Of a stretch of DNA of 13,863 bases, positions 1-6,169 are shown in pieces. This DNA is from Ferroglobus sp. (GTDB taxonomy: Archaea > Halobacteriota > Archaeoglobi > Archaeoglobales > Archaeoglobaceae). The stretch is from contig WAQS01000025.1 of assembly GCA_015520115.1 (NCBI GenBank), positions 1 through 13,863 of the forward strand, read 5' to 3'. The notes under the pieces are model-generated. The model saw only the letters and a list, made by a program, of their open reading frames with translations, was not told the origin of the DNA and searched no databases. Within the stretch, counting starts at the first letter, position 1, and each line of letters starts with the position of its first letter. Position numbers and translations under genes: made by a program.

Positions 1-830
1 ACCTTTTCTAAACCGAGGTTCTCTGTGTTCGGTTTCCTTCCGGTAGCGACTAAAATGTGCTCTGCTTTAAGTTTTCTCGTTTCTCCACCGATTTTCACGA
101 CCACTTCTTTCCCGTCTCCTGTTTTTCTAACCTCTGAAATCGTCGTTGAAGTGTAAATTTTCATCCCGTCTTCTTCCATGTACTTTTGAAGATGCTCGGA
201 AATTACTGGCTCAGCCCTGCTTAGGATTCTTTCACCTCTTTCAAGAATTGTTACATCGCCCTCGAAATCGGACAGCTTTTTTCCAGATTTGGAAGCGATG
301 TAACCACCCCCAATGATAATTAACGATTCGGGAAGCTCCTCAAGTTGAAGTACAGTTCTCGAAGTTAGATACCCCACGCTCTCCAACCCTCTTATTGGAG
401 GAATCGCTGGTCGAGTTCCAGTGGCTATAATAAACTTTTCAGCTCTGTAAATTTCCCCGTTAACTTTTATCTCCGTGGGTGAGACGAAGTTAGCCCTTCC
501 TTGAACGAGGTTTATGTTGTCGTAGCTTTCAGCAACATCGATATACTTCTCTTTCCTCAATTCTGCTACGAGCTCATCCTTTTGGGCTATGAGGGATGCA
601 AAATCTAAGGACACATCAGCTTTTATCCCGGGAAAACCTTTTTTAGCGTTTTTGTAGATTACAGAAGCGTGAATTAGATTTTTTGTCGGGATACATCCTC
701 GATTAACGCAAGTTCCACCTACCTCATCGAATTCCGTTAGAAGAACTTTTGCCCCGTATTCGGATGCTTTTAAAGCTGCTGCGAAGGCTGCCGAACCAGA
801 TCCAATAATTGCCACATCATACTTTTGCAT
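1..830 (-). CDS. Mercuric-reductase/dihydrolipoamide-dehydrogenase-like FAD oxidoreductase (partial)
   Basis: Translating the minus strand from the ATG at 830 gives 276 uninterrupted residues that run off the window edge; the C-terminal NAD/dimer-interface portion is missing. Visible parts are an N-terminal FAD dinucleotide fold with GSGSAA at 10-15, the redox-active disulfide motif GGTCVNRGCIPTK at 38-50 (Cys41, Cys46), ATGTRP at 136-141, the NAD(P)-binding GGGYIA at 174-179, and ATGRKPN at 262-268. This layout belongs to the class I pyridine nucleotide-disulfide oxidoreductases. The GSGSAAFAAALKA start resembles MerA most, but no N-terminal heavy-metal domain is present, and the C-terminal Cys pair that MerA needs is outside the window. 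Dihydrolipoamide or another disulfide substrate is equally possible. Odd point: the Glu normally found after GGGYIA (as in ALELG) is Lys181 (ASKSG). It has its own promoter and is a separate unit from ftsY. Confidence 0.9.
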   Translation of the reverse strand, partial: MQKYDVAIIGSGSAAFAAALKASEYGAKVLLTEFDEVGGTCVNRGCIPTKNLIHASVIYKNAKKGFPGIKADVSLDFASLIAQKDELVAELRKEKYIDVAESYDNINLVQGRANFVSPTEIKVNGEIYRAEKFIIATGTRPAIPPIRGLESVGYLTSRTVLQLEELPESLIIIGGGYIASKSGKKLSDFEGDVTILERGERILSRAEPVISEHLQKYMEEDGMKIYTSTTISEVRKTGDGKEVVVKIGGETRKLKAEHILVATGRKPNTENLGLEK

Positions 831-856
831 GAAAGGACTTTAACTTAATTCTTGGA

Positions 857-863
857 TATATAG
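857..863 (-). promoter_or_regulatory. TATA box of the flavoprotein gene
   Basis: The minus strand reads AAACTATATATCC across 855-867, placing TATATAT about 27-33 bases before the ATG at 830. That is the usual archaeal distance for a start with little or no leader. The 55-base gap to ftsY contains no other clear signal. The site is inferred from sequence only. Confidence 0.55.
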
Positions 864-885
864 TTTACTCCTAACAATCTGGTAA

Positions 886-1866
886 TTATTCAAAAATTCT
901 CTTTATAAGCCAGTCCGGATCGAACTTAACGAGATCTTCGTAATTTTGCCCAGTTCCCACGAATAGAATCGGTTTTTCTGTAACGTAACTTATGGAAATC
1001 GCACATCCACCTTTCGGATCTGCGTCGATTTTTGTCAGAATGCTTCCGTCTATTCCAATAGCCTCGTTAAACATTCTCGCTCTTTCTACGGCATCGTTCC
1101 CAGCTAAGCTTTCATCAACGAAAATTGTTAAGTCGGGCTTCGTAACTCTCTTTATCTTTTCGAGCTGATCTATCAGATTCTTCTTCGTGTGCATTCTTCC
1201 AGCCGTATCTGAGAGCACGACATCAACGCCTTTGCTTTCAGCATGCTTGATTGCATCGTAGATAACAGCAGCAGGATCCGCACCGGGTTTGTGCTTTATC
1301 ACTTTAACCCCAAGCTTCTTTCCGTGCTCTTCAAGCTGCTCTATAGCTCCAGCTCTGAAGGTATCTCCAGCCGCTAAAACGACGCTCTTTCCGGATTTTA
1401 AGAAGCGGTAGGCAAGCTTGGCTATCGTCGTCGTCTTTCCGGTACCATTTACTCCGACGAAAATTATGTGGAGCGGTCTCTTCTCTTCCAACTTTTTCTC
1501 GACGAATTCATCAAAATCGAAGTAATTTCTGCTCAGTATTTCTCTCAAGATTTCTTTAAGCTCGTTTAGAACGAGAGAGGACAAGCTTTCTCCGATCCCT
1601 TTTCTTCTTCCAACGAGCCTCTCTTTCAGCTTCAAGCCGATCTCATCGACGACTTCGAAGGCAACATCGCTTTCAAGGAGAACCATCTCAAGCTCTGGCA
1701 GAACTTTTTCAAGTTTTCCCTCGTCTATTATTATTTCCCTTTCAAGGATGAGCGTTGCGAGTTTCTCTTTTAATCCAATTTTTTCTTTTTTAGCTATTTC
1801 CTCTCCCGCTTCCTCGTCAACTTTCCTCCTGAAAGAAGAGAGTTTTTCTTTTAAAGCTTTAAACAT
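886..1866 (-). CDS. ftsY: Signal recognition particle receptor FtsY
   Basis: This is the GTPase receptor that docks SRP-ribosome complexes at the membrane and pairs with SRP54. The protein is about 326 residues: a charged Lys/Glu-rich N-terminus, a four-helix N domain to about residue 125, then the SRP-type NG GTPase. Counting from the upstream GTG, P-loop GVNGTGKT is at 139-146, DTFRAGA at 169-175, DTAGR at 221-225, TKID at 279-282 and the closing GTGQ at 305-308. The short N-terminal A region is typical of archaea. The start is either GTG at 1869 or the immediately following ATG at 1866. I chose the ATG, which overlaps the prefoldin stop by one base (TGATG) and implies translational coupling. 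Stop TAA is at 886-888. It is the last gene of the translation operon. Confidence 0.97.
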   Translation of the reverse strand: MFKALKEKLSSFRRKVDEEAGEEIAKKEKIGLKEKLATLILEREIIIDEGKLEKVLPELEMVLLESDVAFEVVDEIGLKLKERLVGRRKGIGESLSSLVLNELKEILREILSRNYFDFDEFVEKKLEEKRPLHIIFVGVNGTGKTTTIAKLAYRFLKSGKSVVLAAGDTFRAGAIEQLEEHGKKLGVKVIKHKPGADPAAVIYDAIKHAESKGVDVVLSDTAGRMHTKKNLIDQLEKIKRVTKPDLTIFVDESLAGNDAVERARMFNEAIGIDGSILTKIDADPKGGCAISISYVTEKPILFVGTGQNYEDLVKFDPDWLIKRIFE

Positions 1867-2285
1867 CACTTCTCAGCCTCTTTCGATAGTTCCGCTATTT
1901 CCCTTTGCAAACTTTCCATTCTCGAAGCTATCGATCTTATAGCCTCCTCGATCTCAGCTCTCGTTTTTTCCATGTTTTCCTTCTTTTTGTTGAGAAAATC
2001 TATAGCCTCCCTGAGCTCTTTCTCGATCACAATTCCGCTTCCGACATCAACAAGGAACTTCTTCTTTTCAACGATGTCGACATATGCGAAAACTCCACCG
2101 CCAAGGTTCATCAGCGCTTCAGTTTTCTCTTCAGATTTCTCGAAGAACTCCAAGCTTTCAATAGTCCTCTCAAGCTCCGATTTGAAAAGCTCTATTTCTA
2201 CAAGCCTCCTTTGTAGTGCTTCGGCTTGTTCCCTAAGCTGCTCCAGTAAAATTAATCTCTGCTGGATTTCTCTTTCCTTACTCAT
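1866..2285 (-). CDS. pfdA: Prefoldin alpha subunit
   Basis: This is a subunit of the hexameric (alpha2-beta4) prefoldin chaperone that captures unfolded chains and passes them to the thermosome. About 139 residues form a long N-terminal helix with heptad pattern (residues 1-50), a central Gly-rich beta-hairpin region (LGGGVFAYVDIVE and VDVGSGIVIEK), and a long C-terminal helix. This is the two-coiled-coil architecture with two hairpins expected of the alpha class. A longer reading frame begins at a TTG at 2297, but the ATG at 2285 follows GAGTGAT at SD distance and does not overlap eL20, so I prefer it. It sits between eL20 (4-base gap) and ftsY (1-base overlap), matching the conserved archaeal order. 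Confidence 0.93.
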   Translation of the reverse strand: MSKEREIQQRLILLEQLREQAEALQRRLVEIELFKSELERTIESLEFFEKSEEKTEALMNLGGGVFAYVDIVEKKKFLVDVGSGIVIEKELREAIDFLNKKKENMEKTRAEIEEAIRSIASRMESLQREIAELSKEAEK

Positions 2286-2289
2286 GCTA

Positions 2290-2466
2290 TCACTCAAGCT
2301 TTTTCACTTCTTCAATTTTTATAAGATTTCTCTTCACTTTGTGGTTGCTTCCGATTATTGAGTAAACTTTTTCCAGAGCGAATCTCTCATTGTGAGCCTC
2401 TACAATCTTTTTGAACTTGTTCCACCCACCAGCATCCCTAAACATACCCCTCACTTCGAAGAGCAT
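2290..2466 (-). CDS. rpl18a: Large ribosomal subunit protein eL20 (L18Ae/LX)
   Basis: This 58-residue protein is the archaeal LX form of eL20/L18Ae, a component of the 50S subunit. It has the family's compact layout: an FEVRG strand at the start, a WNKFKKIVEA helix, ALEKVYSIIGSNHKVKR, and an IKIEEV ending. An open frame extends upstream to 2502, but the ATG at 2466 is chosen because GAGGTGAT lies just four bases before it and the resulting protein begins MLFEVRG like its relatives. The gap after aIF6 is 10 bases. It ends in TGA at 2290-2292. Confidence 0.93.
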   Translation of the reverse strand: MLFEVRGMFRDAGGWNKFKKIVEAHNERFALEKVYSIIGSNHKVKRNLIKIEEVKKLE

Positions 2467-2476
2467 GTTCATCACC

Positions 2477-3133
2477 TCAAACAAATCCAAGAGCTTCTTC
2501 AATCACACCGAGCTCGAAACCTGTTGTATCTTTTCCAGCAACATATCCTTTCGAATTTGCAACAACTCCAGTCCCAACCATATCGCTCCCGAAGTTTACG
2601 GTTCCCGTAACAGTTTCTATTTCGAGCGTCTCTTCAACCCTCTTCACTTCCCACTCGCTGGCGTTCGGATTCAGCAAACCTCCAGAATTTGTCACAACCG
2701 CAGCCATTCCGACGGTTTTTATTCCCCCAACAGTCCCCTTTGCTACTTTCAGCTTTAATTCATCTTTTAGAACGTTTAACACGCTCTCCTCAACTTCTGG
2801 ATGTACTATCGCGCCTCTGTCGTTAATCAATATCACGTTACCCATGCACGTCATCTTTGAATGCACTTTGTAAACGTCCATGTACTTCTCTATCTTCTTC
2901 AGCTCTTTTTCGAGGATTAAATCGCTCACAATAGCCCCATTTGAATTCAACGCAAGCATCGCTCCCACAAGCTCGGAGCCAAGAATCGTGCTCCTTATGA
3001 CTTTTACCTCCAGTTCCTCCTTTATAGCTTCTTCAGCCTTGTAATCCCTGACTCCAATAATCGCATAGTCTTCATTTGCCCTCACGTACATTCCGATCAG
3101 TGGACTTCCGTGTATTGCTAAGAGTTTCGGCAT
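2477..3133 (-). CDS. eif6: Translation initiation factor aIF6
   Basis: This is the anti-association factor that binds the 50S subunit and keeps it from joining 30S prematurely; it is also tied to large-subunit maturation. At 218 residues it matches the family length. The protein shows the repeating alpha/beta pentein pattern, with recurrent segments such as GSPLIGMYVRAN, GSELVGAMLALNSNGAIVS, CMGNVILINDRGAIVHPEV, GGIKTVGMAAVVTNSGGLL and GSDMVGTGVVANSKGYV, each a (G/S)xxxVGxxxxxNxxG-type unit. The start ATG at 3133 lies one base after the eL31 stop. Its position between eL31 and eL20 is the classic archaeal arrangement, linking it to the large subunit. Confidence 0.97.
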   Translation of the reverse strand: MPKLLAIHGSPLIGMYVRANEDYAIIGVRDYKAEEAIKEELEVKVIRSTILGSELVGAMLALNSNGAIVSDLILEKELKKIEKYMDVYKVHSKMTCMGNVILINDRGAIVHPEVEESVLNVLKDELKLKVAKGTVGGIKTVGMAAVVTNSGGLLNPNASEWEVKRVEETLEIETVTGTVNFGSDMVGTGVVANSKGYVAGKDTTGFELGVIEEALGFV

Positions 3134-3134
3134 T

Positions 3135-3404
3135 TTACTCCAACAGCTCAGCCTCCACTACTCCATCGTCGAATTTAACTGCCCTAATCCTTATTTTCGT
3201 CGGTGGTTTTTGCGCGCCTTTTTCCCAGATCTTTTCATTTATCTTAGTATCAAGCCTGATCTTGTCCTCGTCGGTTTTCATATGTTTGCTGAGGAACCTT
3301 CTCACGTAGCGGATTGCTTTCTTAGCTCTCAGCCATCTTGGGTACCTCTTCATTTTGTGCTTGAGCCTTATGCTGTAAACCCTCTCCAACACGATCTCCG
3401 CCAT
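3135..3404 (-). CDS. rpl31e: Large ribosomal subunit protein eL31
   Basis: This is an 89-residue, strongly basic 50S protein near the exit tunnel. Family marks are ERVYSIRL near the N-terminus, the basic helix YPRWLRAKKAIRYVRRFL, HMKTDEDKIRLDTKINEKIW, and KPPTKIRIRAVKFDDGVVEAEL at the end. The ATG at 3404 follows the eL39 stop by six bases, so its ribosome binding site overlaps the end of eL39 (AAGGTGTGATGG). The TAA stop is one base from aIF6. Confidence 0.96.
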   Translation of the reverse strand: MAEIVLERVYSIRLKHKMKRYPRWLRAKKAIRYVRRFLSKHMKTDEDKIRLDTKINEKIWEKGAQKPPTKIRIRAVKFDDGVVEAELLE

Positions 3405-3410
3405 ATTCCA

Positions 3411-3563
3411 TCACACCTTAAGCTTAGTGTGCCTCCAGAATCTTCTCTTCGGACTCGTAACGACCCTTCTCTTAGTTTTAAGAATCACCCAAACCGGTGG
3501 TCTCCTGTTCTGCTTCAGGAACTTACCAAGTCTCTTTTTCACACCAACGGTCTTTTTCCCCAC
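3411..3563 (-). CDS. rpl39e: Large ribosomal subunit protein eL39
   Basis: This very short gene lies between the PDCD5-like gene and eL31. Translating the minus strand from GTG at 3563 to TGA at 3411-3413 gives 50 residues: an [16 protein letters not shown] start, then [18 protein letters not shown], and a [14 protein letters not shown] ending. This matches eL39, a small, extremely basic protein that lines the 50S exit tunnel, with the family's NRRxPxWV and RRxWRxTKLKV marks. The GTG start is supported by GAGGTG about six bases upstream, overlapping the TGA of the preceding gene, and by the lack of an ATG near it. The family length is about 50. Confidence 0.95.
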   Translation of the reverse strand: MGKKTVGVKKRLGKFLKQNRRPPVWVILKTKRRVVTSPKRRFWRHTKLKV

Positions 3564-3572
3564 TTTCCCACC

Positions 3573-3908
3573 TCACTTCCTTATTATTCTCGTTTCCCTT
3601 CTTTTAGGCATTATTCTCTTCAAAATTTCAACAAGCATTTCGTCTGTAATTTTCCTCGTAATTCTTCCGGATTGAGCTAAAGCTATAAGCTGATTTTCAA
3701 CAGCCTCAGCAATGTCCGGATGGGCGAGCTTTATTCTTGAAAGCCTTTCTCTTGCTTCAGGCTCAAGAATCGCTCTAAGTATGGCTTTCTTTTGCATTTC
3801 TATCTGTCTCTGCATTTCCTGTTGTTTCGCAAGTTCCTCAAGTTCTTTTTCCCTTTTAGCCTGAAGTTCCATTAGCTTTCTTCTCCTAATCTCTTCTAAC
3901 TCGTCCAT
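3573..3908 (-). CDS. PDCD5-family nucleic-acid-binding protein
   Basis: This 111-residue protein belongs to the archaeal homologues of human PDCD5 (TFAR19), described as DNA-binding and found in this translation operon across archaea. It begins with a very charged helix ([19 protein letters not shown], then Glu/Gln/Lys repeats to about residue 40). The compact triple-helix core contains [39 protein letters not shown] and [19 protein letters not shown], and the tail is basic. The exact role in archaea is not settled; the gene context suggests a link to ribosomes or translation. The start ATG at 3908 has GGTGAT four bases upstream. A 33-base gap separates it from eS19, the widest inside the operon. 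Confidence 0.93.
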   Translation of the reverse strand: MDELEEIRRRKLMELQAKREKELEELAKQQEMQRQIEMQKKAILRAILEPEARERLSRIKLAHPDIAEAVENQLIALAQSGRITRKITDEMLVEILKRIMPKRRETRIIRK

Positions 3909-3941
3909 AGTATCACCTTCGTTTTTTATCTCTCAAGTTAT

Positions 3942-4391
3942 TTAGTATTTTTCTAAGGCTGGAATCTCTTTGACGAGCTCTTTCTTAATTTCAGCCGCTA
4001 TTTTATCGAGAAAAGACCTGCCCTTCGGGGTTACAATTCTCCCTTCCTTCGTTCTCTGTACGAACCCGGCTTTTTCAAGCTGCTGGAGAGCTTTCCTTAT
4101 TATCGAGCCGCTTCCCTTCCTGAATTTTGGTGGTTTCACTCCTCTCCTTTTTCTACCACCGTAAAATGTCCTCAGCCTCTCAATTCCTACCGGCCCGTCT
4201 GTGTAAACTTTTCTGAAAATAGCGGCAACTCTCGTATACCACCAGTCCTCTTGCTCCGGAGCTCTCTCTTTATGAACACCAGTTTTAACGTACTTAGCCC
4301 ATTCTGGCGGGGTGAACTCTTCCATCTTCTTAAGTTCTTCAGCCACTCTTGCGATCAGCTTATCCGGAGGGACATCATAAACCGTCGCCAT
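3942..4391 (-). CDS. rps19e: Small ribosomal subunit protein eS19
   Basis: This is a 149-residue 30S head protein; the eukaryotic counterpart is required for maturation of the 3' end of small-subunit rRNA. It shows the family's winged-helix build: [17 protein letters not shown] at the start, [39 protein letters not shown]-like [16 protein letters not shown], then HFRKGSGS-like [19 protein letters not shown], and [13 protein letters not shown] near the end. The length fits. The start ATG at 4391 is one base after the YhbY stop (TGAGATG), with GAGGTG as its ribosome binding site. Confidence 0.96.
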   Translation of the reverse strand: MATVYDVPPDKLIARVAEELKKMEEFTPPEWAKYVKTGVHKERAPEQEDWWYTRVAAIFRKVYTDGPVGIERLRTFYGGRKRRGVKPPKFRKGSGSIIRKALQQLEKAGFVQRTKEGRIVTPKGRSFLDKIAAEIKKELVKEIPALEKY

Positions 4392-4392
4392 C

Positions 4393-4626
4393 TCAACACC
4401 TCTTGAAAGTTAAGACGAATCCCCTAAAGTCTATGAGCTTTCCGTTAACTTTAGAAGCTATTTCCTGAGCAAGCTCCTTCTTATGCTTGCCTCCGGCTGT
4501 GAAGTTTCTAAAGTTCTTAAGCATTCTAACTTTCACGATACCCTTCTTTTCCAGAGTAGCGTTAATTTCCTTTATGACTTCATCAGTTATGCCCTTCTTT
4601 CCGATGTTTATCGTGACAACTTTCAT
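4393..4626 (-). CDS. yhbY: CRM-domain (YhbY-like) RNA-binding protein
   Basis: This is a 77-residue single CRM (CRS1-YhbY) domain. Bacterial YhbY associates with the pre-50S ribosome, and archaeal homologues (COG1534) often head this operon. Visible marks are [20 protein letters not shown], the VKVRMLKN strand, the Gly-rich loop around [15 protein letters not shown], and the closing [17 protein letters not shown]. The open frame continues 30 residues upstream to 4716, but that extension is unlike the family. A TATA element lies 24-31 bases before the ATG at 4626, so the long form would begin upstream of the predicted transcript. A second ATG at 4630 is out of frame. First gene of the operon. 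Confidence 0.9.
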   Translation of the reverse strand: MKVVTINIGKKGITDEVIKEINATLEKKGIVKVRMLKNFRNFTAGGKHKKELAQEIASKVNGKLIDFRGFVLTFKRC

Positions 4627-4649
4627 GCATTTAAGCTTAAAGGGGTGAT

Positions 4650-4658
4650 TTAAAAAAT
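4650..4658 (-). promoter_or_regulatory. TATA box of the translation operon
   Basis: The minus strand reads AAAATTTTTTAAATCACCCC, with the T/A core 24-32 bases before the yhbY ATG at 4626. Transcription would start at or within a few bases of that ATG. It is the only convincing promoter before the nine genes down to ftsY, which otherwise have gaps of 33 bases or less. Confidence 0.55.
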
Positions 4659-4740
4659 TTTGCTTCCTCGGCGGAAAACCTTCTAAGTAGTGTGAGGAGA
4701 ACTCTCTCAGATTCAAATAAATAAAGTCGGAAGAATCAGA

Positions 4741-4750
4741 AAATTTTATA
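4741..4750 (+). promoter_or_regulatory. TATA box of the radical SAM gene
   Basis: AAATTTTATA lies 22-31 bases before the ATG at 4772, preceded by purine-rich GAATCAGA that could serve as the BRE. It predicts a leaderless mRNA. The 145-base region between the yhbY and radical SAM starts carries the two outward promoters; I see no RNA gene or conserved repeat there. Confidence 0.55.
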
Positions 4751-4771
4751 GGAGTCCAAGTTAAATTATTA

Positions 4772-6169
4772 ATGATGGTAGATATTGCTTTGATAAATCC
4801 ACGAGGTAAATTCGAACTCGCTGAAGAGTTGAATTTTGTCTCTCCACCGCTTGGATTGGCTTATCTCGCAGCTGTTCTTAGAAAGGAAGGGTATAAAGTA
4901 AAGATAATCGATGCTATGGCTGAAAGGCTTGATGTGGGGGAAGTTTTGAAGAAAATTAAAGACTGCTTCCTTGTTGGGATTACCGCTACCACCCCCCTCT
5001 TCAAAAGATCTTTAGAATACGCAAAAGAAATAAAGAAAGCGTTTCCCGAAAAATTCGTCATTCTCGGAGGAGTTCACGTAACCTACAGACCTGCTGAAGG
5101 TTTAAAAGAGGCTGATGCCGTGTGTATTGGAGAGGGGGAGAAAACTATCGTTGAAGTCGCTGAAAGGGTTGAAAGCGGAAGGAGCTTGGAAGGCGTAAGG
5201 GGGATTTGGTGGAAAAAGGACAAAAAAATCGTTAAGAATTTGCCGAGGGAGCCTATTTTCGATCTCGATTCTCTACCATTCCCCGCTTTCGACCTCCTTC
5301 CCCTCAACAAGTACAGCTTCATGGAAAGGCGGCTCGAAGAGTTCCCAATGATTACCTCCCGTGGTTGTCCTTTTTCGTGCCTTTACTGCGTCTCATCCAA
5401 GTTTTTTGGTAGGAGGTACAGAAGTAGAAGTGCAGAAAACGTTGTGAAGGAGATGAGCTGGTTGGAAGACGAATTTAAAGCTAAGCACATCGCTTTCAGC
5501 GACGACACGTTCACTTTAAGCAAAAAGAGAGTAGAAAGTATTTGCAAAGAGATAAAAAAGGAGGGAGTGGATTTAACTTGGAGCTGCGCCTCAAGAGCCG
5601 ACACGATCGACAGAGAGCTCGTGAGAATTATGAAAGGGGCGGGATGCACTAAGATATACTTCGGAGTTGAGTCCGCAAGCGAAAGAATTCTGAACTTCTA
5701 CAGAAAAAAGCTCGATCTAAAAGCTGTAGAAAGGGCGATAAGGATTTGCAAGGAAGAGGGGATAGAGACGGTGTGCTCATTCATAATAGGCGCACCGAAC
5801 GAAAGCGAGGATGAGATGAGAAGAACTTTGAAACTCGCGATGAAGCTCGATCCGGATTACGCTCAGTTTTCGATTCTCACACCATATCCCGGCACTGAAC
5901 TTTACGAGATTGCCGAAAAGGAGAACCTCCTGATAACGAAAAATTACGAAGACTACACTGCTGGAAAGCCCGTTATGAAAAACGCCCATTTAAGTCCGGA
6001 GAGAATTAAGGAGTTCCTAAATCACTGCTACATGAAGTTCTACGCCCGTCCGAAGTATCTATTCAAAATGGTTTCATCGAAGAACTTTAAGCTCGTTTAC
6101 AGCATTGTAAAACGATTGCTTTTACCGAAAAACGTGTTCAGTCAGTCTATAGCTGAAAAATTGTGTTGA
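4772..6169 (+). CDS. Radical SAM protein with B12-binding-type N-terminal domain, substrate unknown
   Basis: 465 residues. Residues 1-130 have the Rossmann-like layout of B12-binding radical SAM proteins (VDIALINPRGKF; PPLGLAYLAAVLRKEGYKV; VILGGVHVTYRPAEGL at 96-111; CIGEGE at 118-123). No DxHxxG cobalamin-histidine motif is visible, so cobalamin, if bound, would be base-off without a protein His ligand. The 4Fe-4S site is CPFSCLYC (Cys199, Cys203, Cys206), followed by FSDDTFTL at 242-249 and GVESAS at 298-303, typical of the SAM barrel. Members of this group are often mislabelled BchE; known ones methylate or rearrange lipids, tetrapyrroles or natural products. The reaction here is unknown. 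Monocistronic, with its own promoter. ATG 4772 or 4775 can be the start. Its stop directly abuts the stop of the opposing gene. Confidence 0.9.
   Translation: MMVDIALINPRGKFELAEELNFVSPPLGLAYLAAVLRKEGYKVKIIDAMAERLDVGEVLKKIKDCFLVGITATTPLFKRSLEYAKEIKKAFPEKFVILGGVHVTYRPAEGLKEADAVCIGEGEKTIVEVAERVESGRSLEGVRGIWWKKDKKIVKNLPREPIFDLDSLPFPAFDLLPLNKYSFMERRLEEFPMITSRGCPFSCLYCVSSKFFGRRYRSRSAENVVKEMSWLEDEFKAKHIAFSDDTFTLSKKRVESICKEIKKEGVDLTWSCASRADTIDRELVRIMKGAGCTKIYFGVESASERILNFYRKKLDLKAVERAIRICKEEGIETVCSFIIGAPNESEDEMRRTLKLAMKLDPDYAQFSILTPYPGTELYEIAEKENLLITKNYEDYTAGKPVMKNAHLSPERIKEFLNHCYMKFYARPKYLFKMVSSKNFKLVYSIVKRLLLPKNVFSQSIAEKLC

Noticed and set aside
2467-2502. A longer eL20 starting at 2502 inside the aIF6 gene.
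   Set aside because: GAGGTGAT four bases before the ATG at 2466 and the family's usual start at FEVRG favour the short form of 58 residues.
1748-3680. Several open frames on the plus strand opposite the translation operon, up to 156 codons long.
   Set aside because: They are antisense to well-supported conserved genes, have no ribosome binding sites or recognisable domains, and are rich in Ser, Phe and Leu as expected for complements of Lys/Glu-rich genes.
3909-3941. A second promoter before the PDCD5-like gene (GATAAAAAA in the 33-base gap).
   Set aside because: The A-rich stretch is too near the start codon, which also has a clear GGTGAT site of the internal-gene type.
4627-4716. A 30-residue N-terminal extension of the YhbY-like protein (open frame from 4716).
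   Set aside because: The extension is unlike CRM-domain proteins, and the TATA element at 4650-4658 would lie inside it, downstream of its start.
4681-4740. Possible small RNA or hairpin around GAGGAGAACTCTCTC in the yhbY-radical SAM gap.
   Set aside because: The inverted repeat is imperfect and leaves only about two loop bases; no C/D box, tRNA or other RNA pattern was found.
4772-6169. Annotation as Mg-protoporphyrin monomethyl ester cyclase (BchE).
   Set aside because: This is a common database label for the whole family. Nothing else in the window points to chlorophyll synthesis and no substrate motif supports it.
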